The position numbers and the translations under genes are program-made. From NCBI GenBank assembly GCA_017871115.1, contig JAFCIZ010000005.1:620001-684000 (forward strand): a stretch of DNA of 64,000 nucleotides. Reading direction: 5' to 3'. The notes beneath the pieces are model-generated. The model ran no database searches. It was not told the origin of the DNA and saw only the letters and a program-made list of their open reading frames with translations. This document shows, one piece after another, positions 21,848 to 33,679 of this stretch. Numbering within the stretch: position 1 is the stretch's first letter; every line of letters starts with the position of its first letter. This DNA comes from Cunninghamella blakesleeana (taxonomy: Eukaryota > Mucoromycota > Mucoromycetes > Mucorales > Cunninghamellaceae).

Positions 21848-22050
21848 TTTTTTTTTTTTTTTTTTGAGTTTTTTTTTTTTGAGTTTTTTTTTTTGAGTTA
21901 TTTTTTTTTCTTTAATTCTTTTTCTTTAATTTTCTTTTTTGCTTGCTTTTTTTTTGAGTTTTTTTTTTTTTTTTTTGAGTTATTTTTTTTTGAGTTTTTT
22001 TTTTTGCTTTTTTTTTCTATTATTCTATTTCTTTTTTGATTTTCTATATT
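21848..22050. repeat. T-rich low-complexity tract with GAG interruptions
   Basis: Long T runs broken by GAG, GAGTTA or GCTT at irregular spacing. A Phe-rich open frame through it is a consequence of composition, not a gene. Confidence 0.8.
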
Positions 22051-22195
22051 TTTTTGTTGAATTCATAGGAGTAGTCATTATGCGACACTTTTACCACCTA
22101 TCAGTCTATAAATAACAAAAACAAAAATATAATTAGTATTTAGATTTATTTAATTAAGTTTATTACTATAGAAATTATTTTTAAATAAATTACCA

Positions 22196-23063
22196 TATGG
22201 GCCATTTTTGACCTTTTATTCAATTTGTAACCAAGTCAAAATAGCCTATGTTTTCATTCGAACAAAAAGCAAATAAGCTCATTTTTGGATTAGACCTTGT
22301 TGTGGGATCAAGATAATCAGCTACAAATATAAAAAATAAAAATAAATTAATAGAATAGAATAGATTTAGTAAAGGTATAAAGTTTTGGTTTTACTTTTTT
22401 ATATACTTGTTATGAATATATAATAATAATAATAGCGATATATTAACTTACAGAGAACAGAATGATCACCATATTGGAACTTAGGATAGGCCATTAAATA
22501 AGTAATAATTGATTCATTCAAATTTTCAGTACAAATTTACCAGTAGTGCATTTTGTAAAAGTATCAGAGGCACGAGGTTTTTCTTCTTCGATACCAGTAT
22601 GTTGGTAGAAGGCATTAGTAGTTTTACAAGTAATGACCATACAATCACCAGGTTTTCGATTTTCCAAATATTTTTCAGCACCTACACGAGTTTAATGTTG
22701 AAATATTGAATGGTTCATAGAGCAGTGGTTATATTTAAGGTTCTTTCCATACGTTTCAGCATTTTTTCCCTTTTGGACCCTGGCAGCATAAAAATCAATG
22801 CGTGTAACCTTGCACCTTAATGTTCGCCCAATTGTGAGCATATCATTATCATCACATGATACATTATCCACATAGATAGGGCCATTCAGATCAGAACCTA
22901 ATACACAATTGTCTTCATTACCATTGACAGATACAACTTTAGCAAATATAATAGACCCTTTAAGGGGTATTTCACCTATTTCAATAGCCGCCATTGTAAA
23001 AGTTTTTTTCGTATTAGCAGTACTTGATTCATTTTTGCATGCTTGATTAGTTTTACTAGCCAT
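22196..23063 (-). pseudogene. SPT6-like fragment (S1 and tandem SH2), broken
   Basis: SPT6 is a transcription elongation factor and histone chaperone of about 1400 residues. Here only its C-terminal third is visible on the minus strand: an S1-like domain (GSIIFAKVVSV, ending RCKVTRIDFYAARV) and tandem SH2 pieces (AEKYLENRKPGDCMVIT, NAFYQHTGIEEE, ENLNESIITYLM, SNPKMSLFAFCSNENIGYFD). It is interrupted by an in-frame TAA at 22692-22694 and a frame change near TGA 22518-22520, and a TGA at 22220-22222 follows the last piece. An intron-like donor follows 22460. The N-terminal domains are absent, so this is a truncated pseudogene or duplicated fragment; the functional SPT6 must be elsewhere. Confidence 0.65.
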
Positions 23064-26011
23064 GGTTGGTAGATCAAAAGAACCACAAGTCAGTAAGCAT
23101 AAATACAACCAGATTGCTTGATAGATCCAATTAAAAAACAGAGACACCGAGAGAATTAATGATAGAGACCAAGACACCTTAAGACATAACGAGATATATA
23201 AGTAAATAAAATAAGTTAAACGAAAGAGAAAGAAAACAAAAAAAAAACTATTTTCTTTTTTAAATACTATGTAGTTTTACTATGTGACTTTATCTTTATA
23301 AAATGTATCATGTGTTTTAAAATGTATATATTATTTGATACCAATCTATCTAATAAAAAAAGGATTTTTTTTATGTAATAAGAATAAAAAACTTTTTATG
23401 TAATAAAAATAAAAAAATTTATGCAATAAAATTTTTTTTTGACGTGATCACCTGTCATTTTTTTTTTCTCAATCACCTATCATTTGTTTCCCGGTTTTTT
23501 TTTTGTTAATTTTTTTTTTTTACTCTTTCTTAATTATCTATTTTTTATTTTTAAATTGCAACTAATACATAAATATATAAAAGTTCTCATTTGAAAAAAG
23601 TGTGAACAAACTAAAAAGGAAACTATAGTCAGTTGCCACAGTTCTAGAATACCGCTAATGAACCAATTCCAAAAACCACACGAGAAACTTGTGTTTTATT
23701 CTTTATTTACATGTATATAATATATAAAAGCAAAGAATATATAATAAAATATAAATTATGCGCGGATGAACGGCTCTTTAGATAGATAATGTAAGATAAG
23801 CTATTCTTTATTAGTATACTTGACACTTTTTTTTATTATTTTATTTCAAAAACAAAAATCACATGCGAGATCAAGAAATAAAACTCTTTCTTTTTTAAAC
23901 AAGGTGAATAAAATAAAATGATATATACTCTTATTTTTTTTAAAAGCAAGACCAAAAGAAATAAACATGGTATCATTTTTCTGAACTATAAAAAAAAATC
24001 AATCACAGAAAGTAAATAATAAAAGAATACAAGTGAGCTAATTAACATAAAGCCATATAATAAGTTTATCATTTAAAAATAAAATAAAATAATCAAGTAG
24101 GTTTGATATTATTGAAAGTAGCAATAATAATAACAATATAAATGGTGAATAAAATATAGGTAAAGGAGTAATAAAAAAAAATCATAATATAAAAAAATAC
24201 GCGTTTTTATACTTATTAAAGTTAAAAAAAATAAAAAAATAAAATAAACAGTACTGTAGAATTAAACGATATTTATGGTTCAAATGGTTCTTTTTTATGA
24301 CTTGCCATTTAAATATATATCTTTGGTGCCTTTTACAAGTAAATAGGTTTTTAATGGTAATCTTCGCATCTGTATTAATTAACTAGTAATGTCATCTTTG
24401 AAAATATATTAATACCTGGTCTTTAGTGTCATTACATGTAGATATACCAGTATTAGCAAAAAAAAAAAAAAAAAAAATGTATATCACCTTTATTTTTGTC
24501 GCCCTTTTGTTGATACGTATTTTAATATTTCATTTACTAATTAAAATACCTAATTATAATGTTATTGTAATAAAAAAATATAACCATATCTTCTAATATT
24601 TGTAGCAAAAGTACACTTTCTTTTGATAATTTTCTTTTGTTATATATGTCGCTAGGAATTTATTCTTTTATATTAGTTGATGTTGGCATTGATGATGACT
24701 ATGGAGTATTACCGTTGGATAGCTTATAACAAGTCAAGAGTAAGAAAGTGAGAAAAAATAATAATTTATTTTAATTTTTAATATTCATTGTTACTGAATT
24801 AATACAGAATAGTCAAGAAGTGAGTTAATTTAGTTACTTTTTCCATTAAAATCCTTATTTATCGTTAGTATTTACACTGACCGTTTTTCTTTTTAAATAG
24901 TTTGATGATTTTTATTGCTTCTCTGTTTATTAACAAGTTGAGTTCCTTTTACTCGGCTGGCTCTGTATTGCCGTTACTGTCATTTTTATTAGCACCATCT
25001 TTAATCGTGTTTTATTACTTGTTATGAATCAAGTTTTCAATTTCATTGCTCATACTTTTTCTTTAAGCGTTAAATTGATAAAGTTGCTTCAAAGACTATT
25101 TTTCATAGACAGCTATGTTTAAATGGTTCCAACATGTTTATAACTAATTATATATAAAATAAAATAAAAAACATGCAACTTTTTTTAATCATTGAAAGCA
25201 AAAAGCTACTCTATTTTATAATTTTATCCCTATTTTCATTTTTATTTAACACTAGATATTAACCCAAGTTTGTATACCTTAATCTTCTTTGGTTATTTAG
25301 AGGTAATGAAATCCTAATAGACCAGACTTTTTAACCCACTATAATAATAACGGTATTTTTTTTCTTCAATAAAATACTGTTATATGTATAAAATTGTACT
25401 TGAGTTGAACGCTTTTTGGCGTAAAAGCGTGCTTATAGTTTCAATAGATATTAAGAATTTTATAATTATTAAAGCTGTTTTAATGACATTAATAATATAA
25501 AAAGCTAATAGAGTAATATATTTATAAATAATAAATAGTAAATGATAATACAGATGCTTCATTTTATACATAAACGTGAATACAAATAAAAATAAAGAGG
25601 CTTTTTAGATATAAAATAATAAATGCAAGTTTTAAATTTTGTGACAAAGTAAAATCTAATTTGAAAAAATTCGCATAATGGTTTTTTTTTGACTTCCAAC
25701 TTTTTTTTTTTCTTTCCTTTCTTTATTTTACTTGTTTCTTTATTTTATAATTATTTTATTTAAATTATTACTATGTAGCTAGGTAATGGAACGTTTATAA
25801 AAAAAGTTATAGACTGAGGATTTGCTAACATAAGTTCTAATATTTCTACAGTGTGCACATAGCAAAACCCAAAAAATATAAGTCGGGGTTTTAAAATGAT
25901 CACATTCTCTTATTGTATTATTACAAAAAAAATTCGGCCCATCATTTTTTTTTGCCCTTTCCATTATGTAAAATATTAGATCCTCCTCTTTTTACTTTCT
26001 GGTAACTTAAA
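23064..26011. other. Gene-poor AT-rich stretch
   Basis: Poly-A/T and AT microsatellites throughout. Short open frames at 23063-23177, 25380-25571 and 25779-25964 lack coding character. The right end includes the uL15 promoter. No gene supported. Confidence 0.5.
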
Positions 26012-27003
26012 ATGGTAATATAGAAATTATCCATCCATCTTTAATTTTAATATTCATTCATCCATCCATATATTAATTAACCTTTCTTTTTTTTTTTTCT
26101 TCCTTCGACCTTTTCTCTTAATAAAATATGATCATCACTGTATCAACATATTAATCATCAATCATCAACTTTAATCATCGAAATCAATTTTATTTTTATA
26201 TATATATATATACATATGATATTTTATACTTAGCCTACTAGATTACACCACAACAGAAAGAAGCGTGGTCACGTTTCAGCTGGTCACGGTCGTGTTGGTA
26301 AAATAAAATAATAATAGAGATATGCATATACATGAATTGGATCAAACAACCTATATTTCAACGCATATACATAAATATAAAAAAGCTATGGATAAAAAAG
26401 GAAATTAATGGAAATCTATTACATTACTATCATTTTAGGTAAACACAGAAAACATCCTGGTGGTCGTGGTCTTGCTGGTGGTCAACATCATCACCGTATT
26501 AACATGGATAAATACCATCCTGGTTACTTTGGTAAAGTCGGTATGCGTCATTTCCATTTAAAAAAGAATCCTACCTGGCGTCCTGTTATCAACTTGGATC
26601 ATATCTGGACTTTAGCTGGTGAAGGTGTTCGTGGACAATACAAGAATACTGAAAAAGTTCCTGTTATTGATGCTCTCCAAAATGTAAAATAATTATTAAA
26701 AAACAAAAAAAAAAAAGAAAGAAAGAAAGAAAGAGAGAGAGAAAGAATATAGAGATCTCATATTCTATTATTCTATTTTATAGGGTTATGGTAAAGTTTT
26801 AGCTAAGGGTAAGGTCAATCAACCTGTTATTGTACGCACTCGTTTCGTTTCTCGTCGTGCCGAAGAAAAGATTAAGGCTGCTGGTGGTGGTAAGTTTTCA
26901 CCTTTTTTATAATTTATAATTTGCATAAATAAGTCTGGATCATTTTTTATTTATGTATATATATTTTTTTTATTTTTTAATAGTTGTCGAACTTGTTGCT
27001 TAA
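26012..27003 (+). CDS. RPL28: Ribosomal protein uL15 (yeast L28, animal L27a), five exons
   Basis: Exons 26012-26014 (ATG alone), 26234-26297, 26439-26683, 26784-26889 and 26984-27003; GT-AG at every junction and consistent phases give 145 residues (family about 149). Diagnostic stretches: [75 protein letters not shown], ending GGVVELVA. It is a 60S subunit protein. The single-codon first exon is inferred: exon 2 starts CCTACTAGATTA after an AG and needs a Met, and ATG|GTAATA at 26012 is the best upstream donor; another start further upstream is possible. Confidence 0.93.
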
Positions 27004-27166
27004 ATCAGATAATTATCCAACCCTCCCTTTTTTTTTATTTTAAAAATAAAATAAAATATCCCCTTTACTTTTAATTAAATAAAAAAACATCTAAAAAAAA
27101 AGTATATATACTGGACTTTTTAAAGATATGTAAATATTCAAAAACAAAATGTGAATAATACTTCAA

Positions 27167-27420
27167 TCAATATAGATAAAATCCAGTACGTACACGAAAA
27201 TTCTCATCAATGTATTGTATACCAGTCTGAGTGATAGCATGCATTTTTTTACATTTAATTGATGTTAATGATGAATCATAGAAATTGACAGATAAAAATG
27301 AATTGTACAATTTGAATGTGATGTTGATATTATTATAATTGACGTATTCATGCTTGCCTTAAATATCATTATCAATGATGATTCGAGTTAAAGTAATAGT
27401 AGGAGGGAGTGCTGATGTTA
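27167..27420 (-). pseudogene. Coding relic, unknown family
   Basis: The minus strand is open for 63 codons to a TGA at 27167-27169 (GKHEYVNYNNINITFKLYNS, later MHAITQTGIQYIDENFRVRT, GFYLY). In the same frame, beyond a TAA at 27359-27361, another open stretch continues upstream (LTSALPPTITLTRIIIDND). This looks like the end of a gene with one stop mutation, or an exon whose acceptor lies near 27358. It sits 164 bp downstream of uL15, convergent with it. Product not recognised. Confidence 0.35.
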
Positions 27421-28929
27421 GCTTTTTTTATTTTTGTATACCCTCGATAAAATACATGATTACATTGAAATAAAATGATAGTTTAATGATTGATATCAAT
27501 CTATATATTTTTTCATCATAATCTTTATTCATAAATAATATAAGCTTATTTCTTTTCTTTCTTTCTTTCTTTTTTATACCTATTTAATAGTTATTACTCT
27601 TATTTTGTTATTTATGAAGATAGTCTTTGTTTTTGGCGATTCAGTATTTTTCATTATTTGTTATCAAATATGTTTTTGTATCTAATAGCTATATTCTTTT
27701 TTGATAAAATTAGTGCATTAGGCCGTAAATAAAAGATAAAATCATATATCAAGTCATTTTTAATTTCAAATTGTTATACATATGTGTTTATTTCCAAGTA
27801 AAAAAGTAAAAGTAATAACGTATAATATTATTATTAATTTCTTAAAAATTATAAATAGTAAGCTTCTCTATTTTTTATTATTATTGTAGCTTTTATACTT
27901 TATATATTACCATACTTATTTTTTTATAGAACTAGATTTAGCTTAGACCACTTGAGTTGAATAATTTTGACATATAATTTCAAAAGCTCCCTTTTTTTTT
28001 TATCTTCTTTCAAGTATTATTATAAAGTAATATAATTATTTAAAGTTGTTTGAACTAATACATAGCAATATAGTAATACACTTGTAAAATAAAATAGAGT
28101 ATTTCTTTAAAGACAGTAAAACAATTGGATTGTAAAGAACGAAAGAAAAAAAAAAAATGGATTTCAAGTATTAATCTATAAGCTAATTTATATTGAAATT
28201 ATTTTATTATGAATAGAAAAAGTTAAAATATAGTTCCTTTTTATTTTATATTATAATTGCATATATGAATAAGCATAAGAAAAATATATATATTTTTTTT
28301 AGTAAAAGGTTTTGACCAATAGAAAGGTTAGTTTTTCAAACAAGACAATATGGGTTAATTTTGAATGCTTTTTTTTTTATTTATTTTTGCTTACATATAT
28401 TGTTAAAAAACTATAGTACTTACTAAAATACTTTTATTCTTTCCTTTCGCTCTTCGGTTGTGAATCTAGTAGACTTATCTTTTTTTTTTTGTATGTGATT
28501 TTTTTGTATATGGTCGATTTTATTTTATTTTGCACACTTTATATCAATTGTAACTTATTATAAGATTCTATATATATATTATGATTGATAGTTGATTATA
28601 TTTATTATGTTATTTTATTGACTAATAAAAAAAAGTAATTATGATACAAGTATTTTATACAATAAAATATAAAACTCTAAAAACGTAATAGAAGAAAAAA
28701 AATAAAATAGAAGAAAAAATAAAAGGGGGAATCATAATAATAAATTAAATCAAAATAAAGTGAGATCATGTATTTCCTTGCTTTTAGTTTTTAGTATCAT
28801 TGTTTAAAGAACTATTTTTTTTTTAAAAAATGAAAAATAAATAAATTGAAATTTAGTAATTTATTCATGGTTATCCATTTTTCTTTTCCTCTTTCTCTTT
28901 CTCTTTAATTTTATTTTAAAAATGTAAAC
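27421..28929. other. AT-rich intergenic
   Basis: 1.5 kb downstream of the GMD gene with poly-T tracts and A/T microsatellites. No gene seen. Confidence 0.5.
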
Positions 28930-30276
28930 TTACGATTGAACATCAGCAGTAACCATTTCAGTAACCAATTCATCATAGGAAACCTTACGGGTCCAGCCCA
29001 ATTTTTCTTTGGCCTTAGTAGGATCACCTAATAATAAGTCAACTTCAGCAGGACGGAAGTACTTGGGGTCAATACGAACACGGACTTTACCAGTTTCAGC
29101 ATCTTTACCAATTTCTTCTACGCCTTCACCTTCCCAAACGATCTTACGGCCAGTAACGGCAAAGGCCTTTTCAACATAACTACGTACAGTGTGAGTTTCA
29201 CCAGTAGCTAAAACGAAATCATCGGGTTGTTCTTGTTGTAACATGAGCCACATACCTTCTACGTAATCCTTAGCATGACCCCAATCACGTTTAGCATCAA
29301 TGTTACCCAAATACAAACAATCTTGACGACCTAAATGGATATCAGCTACGGCTTTAGAGATTTTACGTGTAACAAAAGTACGGCCACGACGAGGGGATTC
29401 GTGATTGAAAAGAATACCATTACAAGCATACATATTATAAGATTCACGGTAATTGACAACAATCCAATAAGCATATAACTTGGCTACACCATAAGGAGAA
29501 CGAGGGTAGAAGGGTGTGGTTTCCTTTTGTGGGGTTTCAACTACTTTACCATATAATTCAGAAGTAGAGGCTTGGTAGAAACGAACACGGTCAGTTAATC
29601 CACAAGTACGGATAGCATCTAATAAACGTAAAGTACCAAGGGCATCAACATCACCAGTATATTCAGACATATCGAAGGATACCTTGACATGGGATTGAGC
29701 ACCCAAGTTATAAACTTCTGTGGGTTGGACTTGAGAAATGATATGAACTAAACAGGTAGAATCAGTTAAATCACCATAATGAAGGAAGAACTTGACACCT
29801 TTTTAATAATAATAATAAATAAATAATAAATAAATAAATACATTTCTTTTTAATTCTTATTGCAAATCACTCTCTATTTTTTTTTTTTTTTTTTTTTTTT
29901 ACTATGCCTTTATTATATTTATTTTATTATTATTATTACCTTTTTCATGAGTATCGTGATAAATATGTTCAATACGACCAGTATTGAAAGAAGAAGAACG
30001 ACGAATAATACCATGGACTTCATAACCTTTAGCTAATAAGAATTCAGTCAAATAAGAACCATCTTGACCAGTAACACCTAATAAATAAAAGAAGAAAACA
30101 TAATATAAATATATATCAATTTATTATTTTAAAAATGACATCACAATATATATTTGATTTATTTTTATTTTTTATTTACCAGTAACAAGGGCTACTTTTC
30201 TAGATCTATACTCTTCAACGGTCATAGAGTTGTTTTGTTGAATATGAGAAGCTACAAATACACTTTCGCTAGCCAT
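28930..30276 (-). CDS. GMD: GDP-mannose 4,6-dehydratase, three exons
   Basis: Exons 30180-30276, 29940-30077 and 28930-29798 give 367 residues (family about 350-375). It converts GDP-mannose to GDP-4-keto-6-deoxymannose with NADP, the first step to GDP-fucose in the cytosol. The extended-SDR signature is clear: nucleotide-binding [31 protein letters not shown], catalytic Ser/Thr in STSELYGKV and the YxxxK in [12 protein letters not shown], then [25 protein letters not shown] and [10 protein letters not shown]. The first intron falls inside the glycine-rich loop. Exons have distinctly higher GC than the flanks, typical of a highly expressed gene. Fucose is used on Mucoromycota cell-wall polymers and glycans. 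Confidence 0.95.
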
Positions 30277-30408
30277 GTTTATATTTATTATTGTTTTTTA
30301 TAAAAGATGATGAATGAAAAAGAAAAAAGAAGTAAAATAAAATACAAAAAATTTGGTCTAAATAAGAAAAATTAAAAGGTCGAAAAAAGTTACACAAGCC
30401 GACAATCT

Positions 30409-30690
30409 TTATTTTTTCTCTTCTGCTCTAGCACGTTTCCTTTCCTTTTTTAATATCCGCCTAATTTTTAAAAAGTAGAAAATGAATAAAAAGAGTATAG
30501 AATATAACTATACATTATATGATATAATATACTTAAAAAAATAATTAATCCTAATCGCCATAATAATGGTAATTATATATATACACTAATAATAATAAAG
30601 TGTAACGCAGATGACTTTTTTTAAAAATATTATATCAAAGTTCATACTTCTTCCAAATAATGAGATCGACGTTCGAGTTGCTATTGAGTT
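30409..30690 (-). pseudogene. Two-exon C-terminal gene fragment, unknown
   Basis: The minus strand has a possible penultimate exon near 30650-30690 (NSNVDLIIWKK, donor GTATGA) and a last exon 30409-30460 (RILKKERKRARAEEKK, then TAA at 30409-30411), with agreeing phase. The joined end is a basic Lys/Arg/Glu-rich helix as in some nucleolar or mitochondrial ribosome-associated proteins. No earlier exons could be placed up to 31190, so it may be a remnant or an unresolved small gene. It lies just upstream of the GMD start. Confidence 0.3.
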
Positions 30691-31191
30691 TAAAAAACTT
30701 TTATTTTTCTAATTTTAGTTTAATCAAATAATTATATATATTTATATATCATTATTTTTCAAACTATATTATTATTTAATAAACGGAGTCTATATATTAT
30801 ATATTGATCAAATCAATTGAGGACAACCAATATTTTAAGTTTTGATAAATCTAGTTTTCTTTTTTTTTTTTAACCATATAAAGCTATTACTCTTAATGAT
30901 AAGTAAAAATGATAATATATATGTTGAAAATGGTTTAATAAAGTTAGTAGTAATTCTTTTAAAAGGTAGATCATTAAAAAAAAAACACACATCAAAATAC
31001 CATCAAATTGCTTTTGACCCTATATAAATCACTCTTTTTTTATTTACATAATATAATGGATATTGAGGTAAGCAAACTTTTATTTTTTTTATTAGAACAA
31101 ATGAGTTATTAACTTAACAATTGTATTAGATGATGCTATATTTTGTACAGATGATGAATTAAAAGATTATGAAAATGAAACAAGTAATATT

Positions 31192-31805
31192 TTATACTCT
31201 TATTGCATACCGATGATCATGTTCGTCTTCTTCTTCTTCCTCGCTTGATAATTCTATAATATGTAAATAATATATAAGTATTTTCTTTTCTTTCCCCTCT
31301 CTTTCTCTATTTTTACTTACCAATTACATAAGGATGAGCACTTGCAGATCTTCTATAATATTCAACGTTTGGTGAGTGGTAAGCTTCTTCGTTCGCTTCT
31401 TCTTCTCTTTCTTCATTATATGTTGCGGAATGATTACTATTTATATTAACCCAAAAGAATTTATTATCAGTATAAAACAATGAATAATAATAAAGAATTG
31501 ATTATTTGATTGTAATATATTTATATATTGTATCATATTAAATAAATGCTATTTATTTTTTTACCTTTCAAATTCAAAACTTTCGTCTTCGTTTTCATCA
31601 TTACTATTATTACTTTCTTCATCAGTTGTAAGATCATAAACAATAGGTCGAGTATTATTATTATAGTTGTTATTAGAGTTATTACTATTAAATAAATTGG
31701 CACTTGTTGGTATGATACGAGACCTTTTCGATGTATCGCCTGTATGGTTATATCTGCTTGGCCAATTGTTTCTTGAACGAGTTGAGAATACATTATGACC
31801 ATTTC

Positions 31806-31863
<58 letters not shown>

Positions 31864-33679
31864 TATAGATTCATCGCCATAGCTAGATTGTCGTCGTTTT
31901 CTTAAATGATATCCTGTTGATGCTGGTGTTGATGCTGATGCTGATGCTGATGTTGATGCTAATGCTGGTGTTGTTGATGCTGATGCGGTTGGTATTAAAG
32001 GATTATCCAAGAATAACCTATTTCTAGTTAAATTTGGTTCACCACGTTGCCGTAAATTATATGTATTTGTATCATCGTCCGTCTCATCTTCATCCGTTTC
32101 ATTTTCAGTTATGGAGGCATATTTACGTTTACGATCACTAGTGTTTTGATTATTTACAGAGTTATTACGAGTGACAGATCTATTTTTTTTAAAAAATAAG
32201 AAAAAGGTAATGAATTTAGTAAATATTTTGTTATTTTGAAATAATCCTAATCCTAATCCTAATCATTCTTAAAAGCAATGGTCTTACATTAATCGATCAT
32301 CCTCATCGGTTGAATCATTATCGGATTTTAATATAGCAACTGGTTGCTTACCACGTCGTTTGTTATTACTATATAAAAAAAATTGATAGACAAAATATAG
32401 AAAAAGTTATTATTATTACTGTCGTTTTATTTGTTTTGTTTTTTTTTTTTGTTAAAACGAAATATATCACGAATCATACTTTAATTCTTCATCCAAAGAA
32501 AGACTTGTTGGTGCACTGAGTCGATTGTTTCTAGTACCTGAATTACTAGCACGCTATGTTTAAAATATTCAAAGTAAAAAAAAGAATAAAGTAAATCAAT
32601 ATATATATACATACTATCAAGCATTTAAAGAATCATATGATAATAAAAGTAATAATAGCTATAAATCAAAACTTACTTCTTTAGCTAATTTAAGTCTTTC
32701 TTTTAGTTGTGAAATCCGATCATATTTTCTATTTAATTCTCTATATTGGTCGATATATATTTAATGAGTATTTCAATCATTATTATTGTTCTTGCAATAT
32801 CTATATCTATATATCTATATATATTTATATTTAATATGTATTTTCATTTACTTGTTAAGTTCATCGACCTTAAACGTTGCACTGAATAACATATCTAAGA
32901 GTTCTTCCTTGTGCAAGTTTTGCCATCGTTGTAATTTCGCTTGATATGCAGGAAGTGCAAATTTGCCTTCTATATCTACTATTCTATAATATATACGTAT
33001 ATATAAATGAGTAAATAAATAAAAATGAATAAATATACTTGAATTATTTTTGTTCTTATTATTTTACTTTTGAATAGATCGAAGTCTTCTTATTTTGGTG
33101 TGATACAGGTGATTTTGTTTCTGAACTTCTTCAAATGAATGTTGAGTTCTTTGTAATTGTTGATTGATATATGCATATTCTGTGCTAAGGGCATTATACT
33201 GCTGTTTTAACTTTAAATGTGCTTCACTGGCTGTTTGCATCACATTATTATTATTACTATTATTGTTACAGTTATTATTATTGGAATCACCATCATTATC
33301 CTGTCTCAAATCAATATATAATGGTATAAATGGTTTTCTATGTGAGAATTTTTTATTACAAAGGGGACACTTGTTATGATCTTTTCTAAACCATTCTTGA
33401 ATACTTTTATTTTTTTAGATCATTCAGTTGTAGTTGTAGTAGTAGTAGTAGTAGTAGTAGTTATTATTATTATTATATAAATGAATAAGAGAATAAATAA
33501 ATAAATAAATAGTTAGTAAGATAGATAATAAATAAAAGTTACTTTGGAAACTTTTTTTAATATAGGATAAAAAAATTAAATTAGATTTACCAAGAATTAT
33601 GAAAAATATGACCACATTCAGTTGTTGCGATAGGTTCTGTATGTAAGGGTTCGATACATATACTACATTCAAGTGGCAT
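31192..33679 (-). CDS. TRAIP-like RING E3 ubiquitin ligase, nine exons
   Basis: Exons 33591-33679, 33068-33403, 32852-32983, 32677-32740, 32480-32553, 32288-32368, 31565-32179, 31321-31436, 31192-31253 join in phase to 522 residues. Residues 5-51 form a C3H2C3 RING: CSIC, TECGHIFHNSCIQEWF, CPLC. A coiled coil follows (about 85-215; KLKQQYNALSTEYAYINQQL, then LNRKYDRISQLKERLKLAKE). The rest is disordered, with acidic patches, a run of about 19 Asn from an ATT/AAT microsatellite (31808-31862) and an Ala/Ser repeat. N-terminal RING plus coiled coil is the layout of TRAIP, which ubiquitinates replisome components at blocked forks; assignment to TRAIP rather than another RING family is moderate. 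Confidence 0.78.

Noticed and set aside
21824..22039. Phe-rich 71-codon frame
   Set aside because: Pure consequence of a T-rich tract with GAG interruptions.
27250..27420. C/D-box snoRNA-like TGATGA and CTGA motifs
   Set aside because: Spacing is too short and no terminal stem is visible; the same bases read as coding relic on the minus strand.
31057..31200. Small plus-strand gene starting ATGGATATTGAG followed by GTAAGC
   Set aside because: Candidate acceptors give early stops, and the stretch overlaps the 3' end of the TRAIP-like gene.
32242..32264. CCTAAT hexamer run as interstitial telomere repeat
   Set aside because: Only about three units inside an intron; more likely a chance microsatellite.
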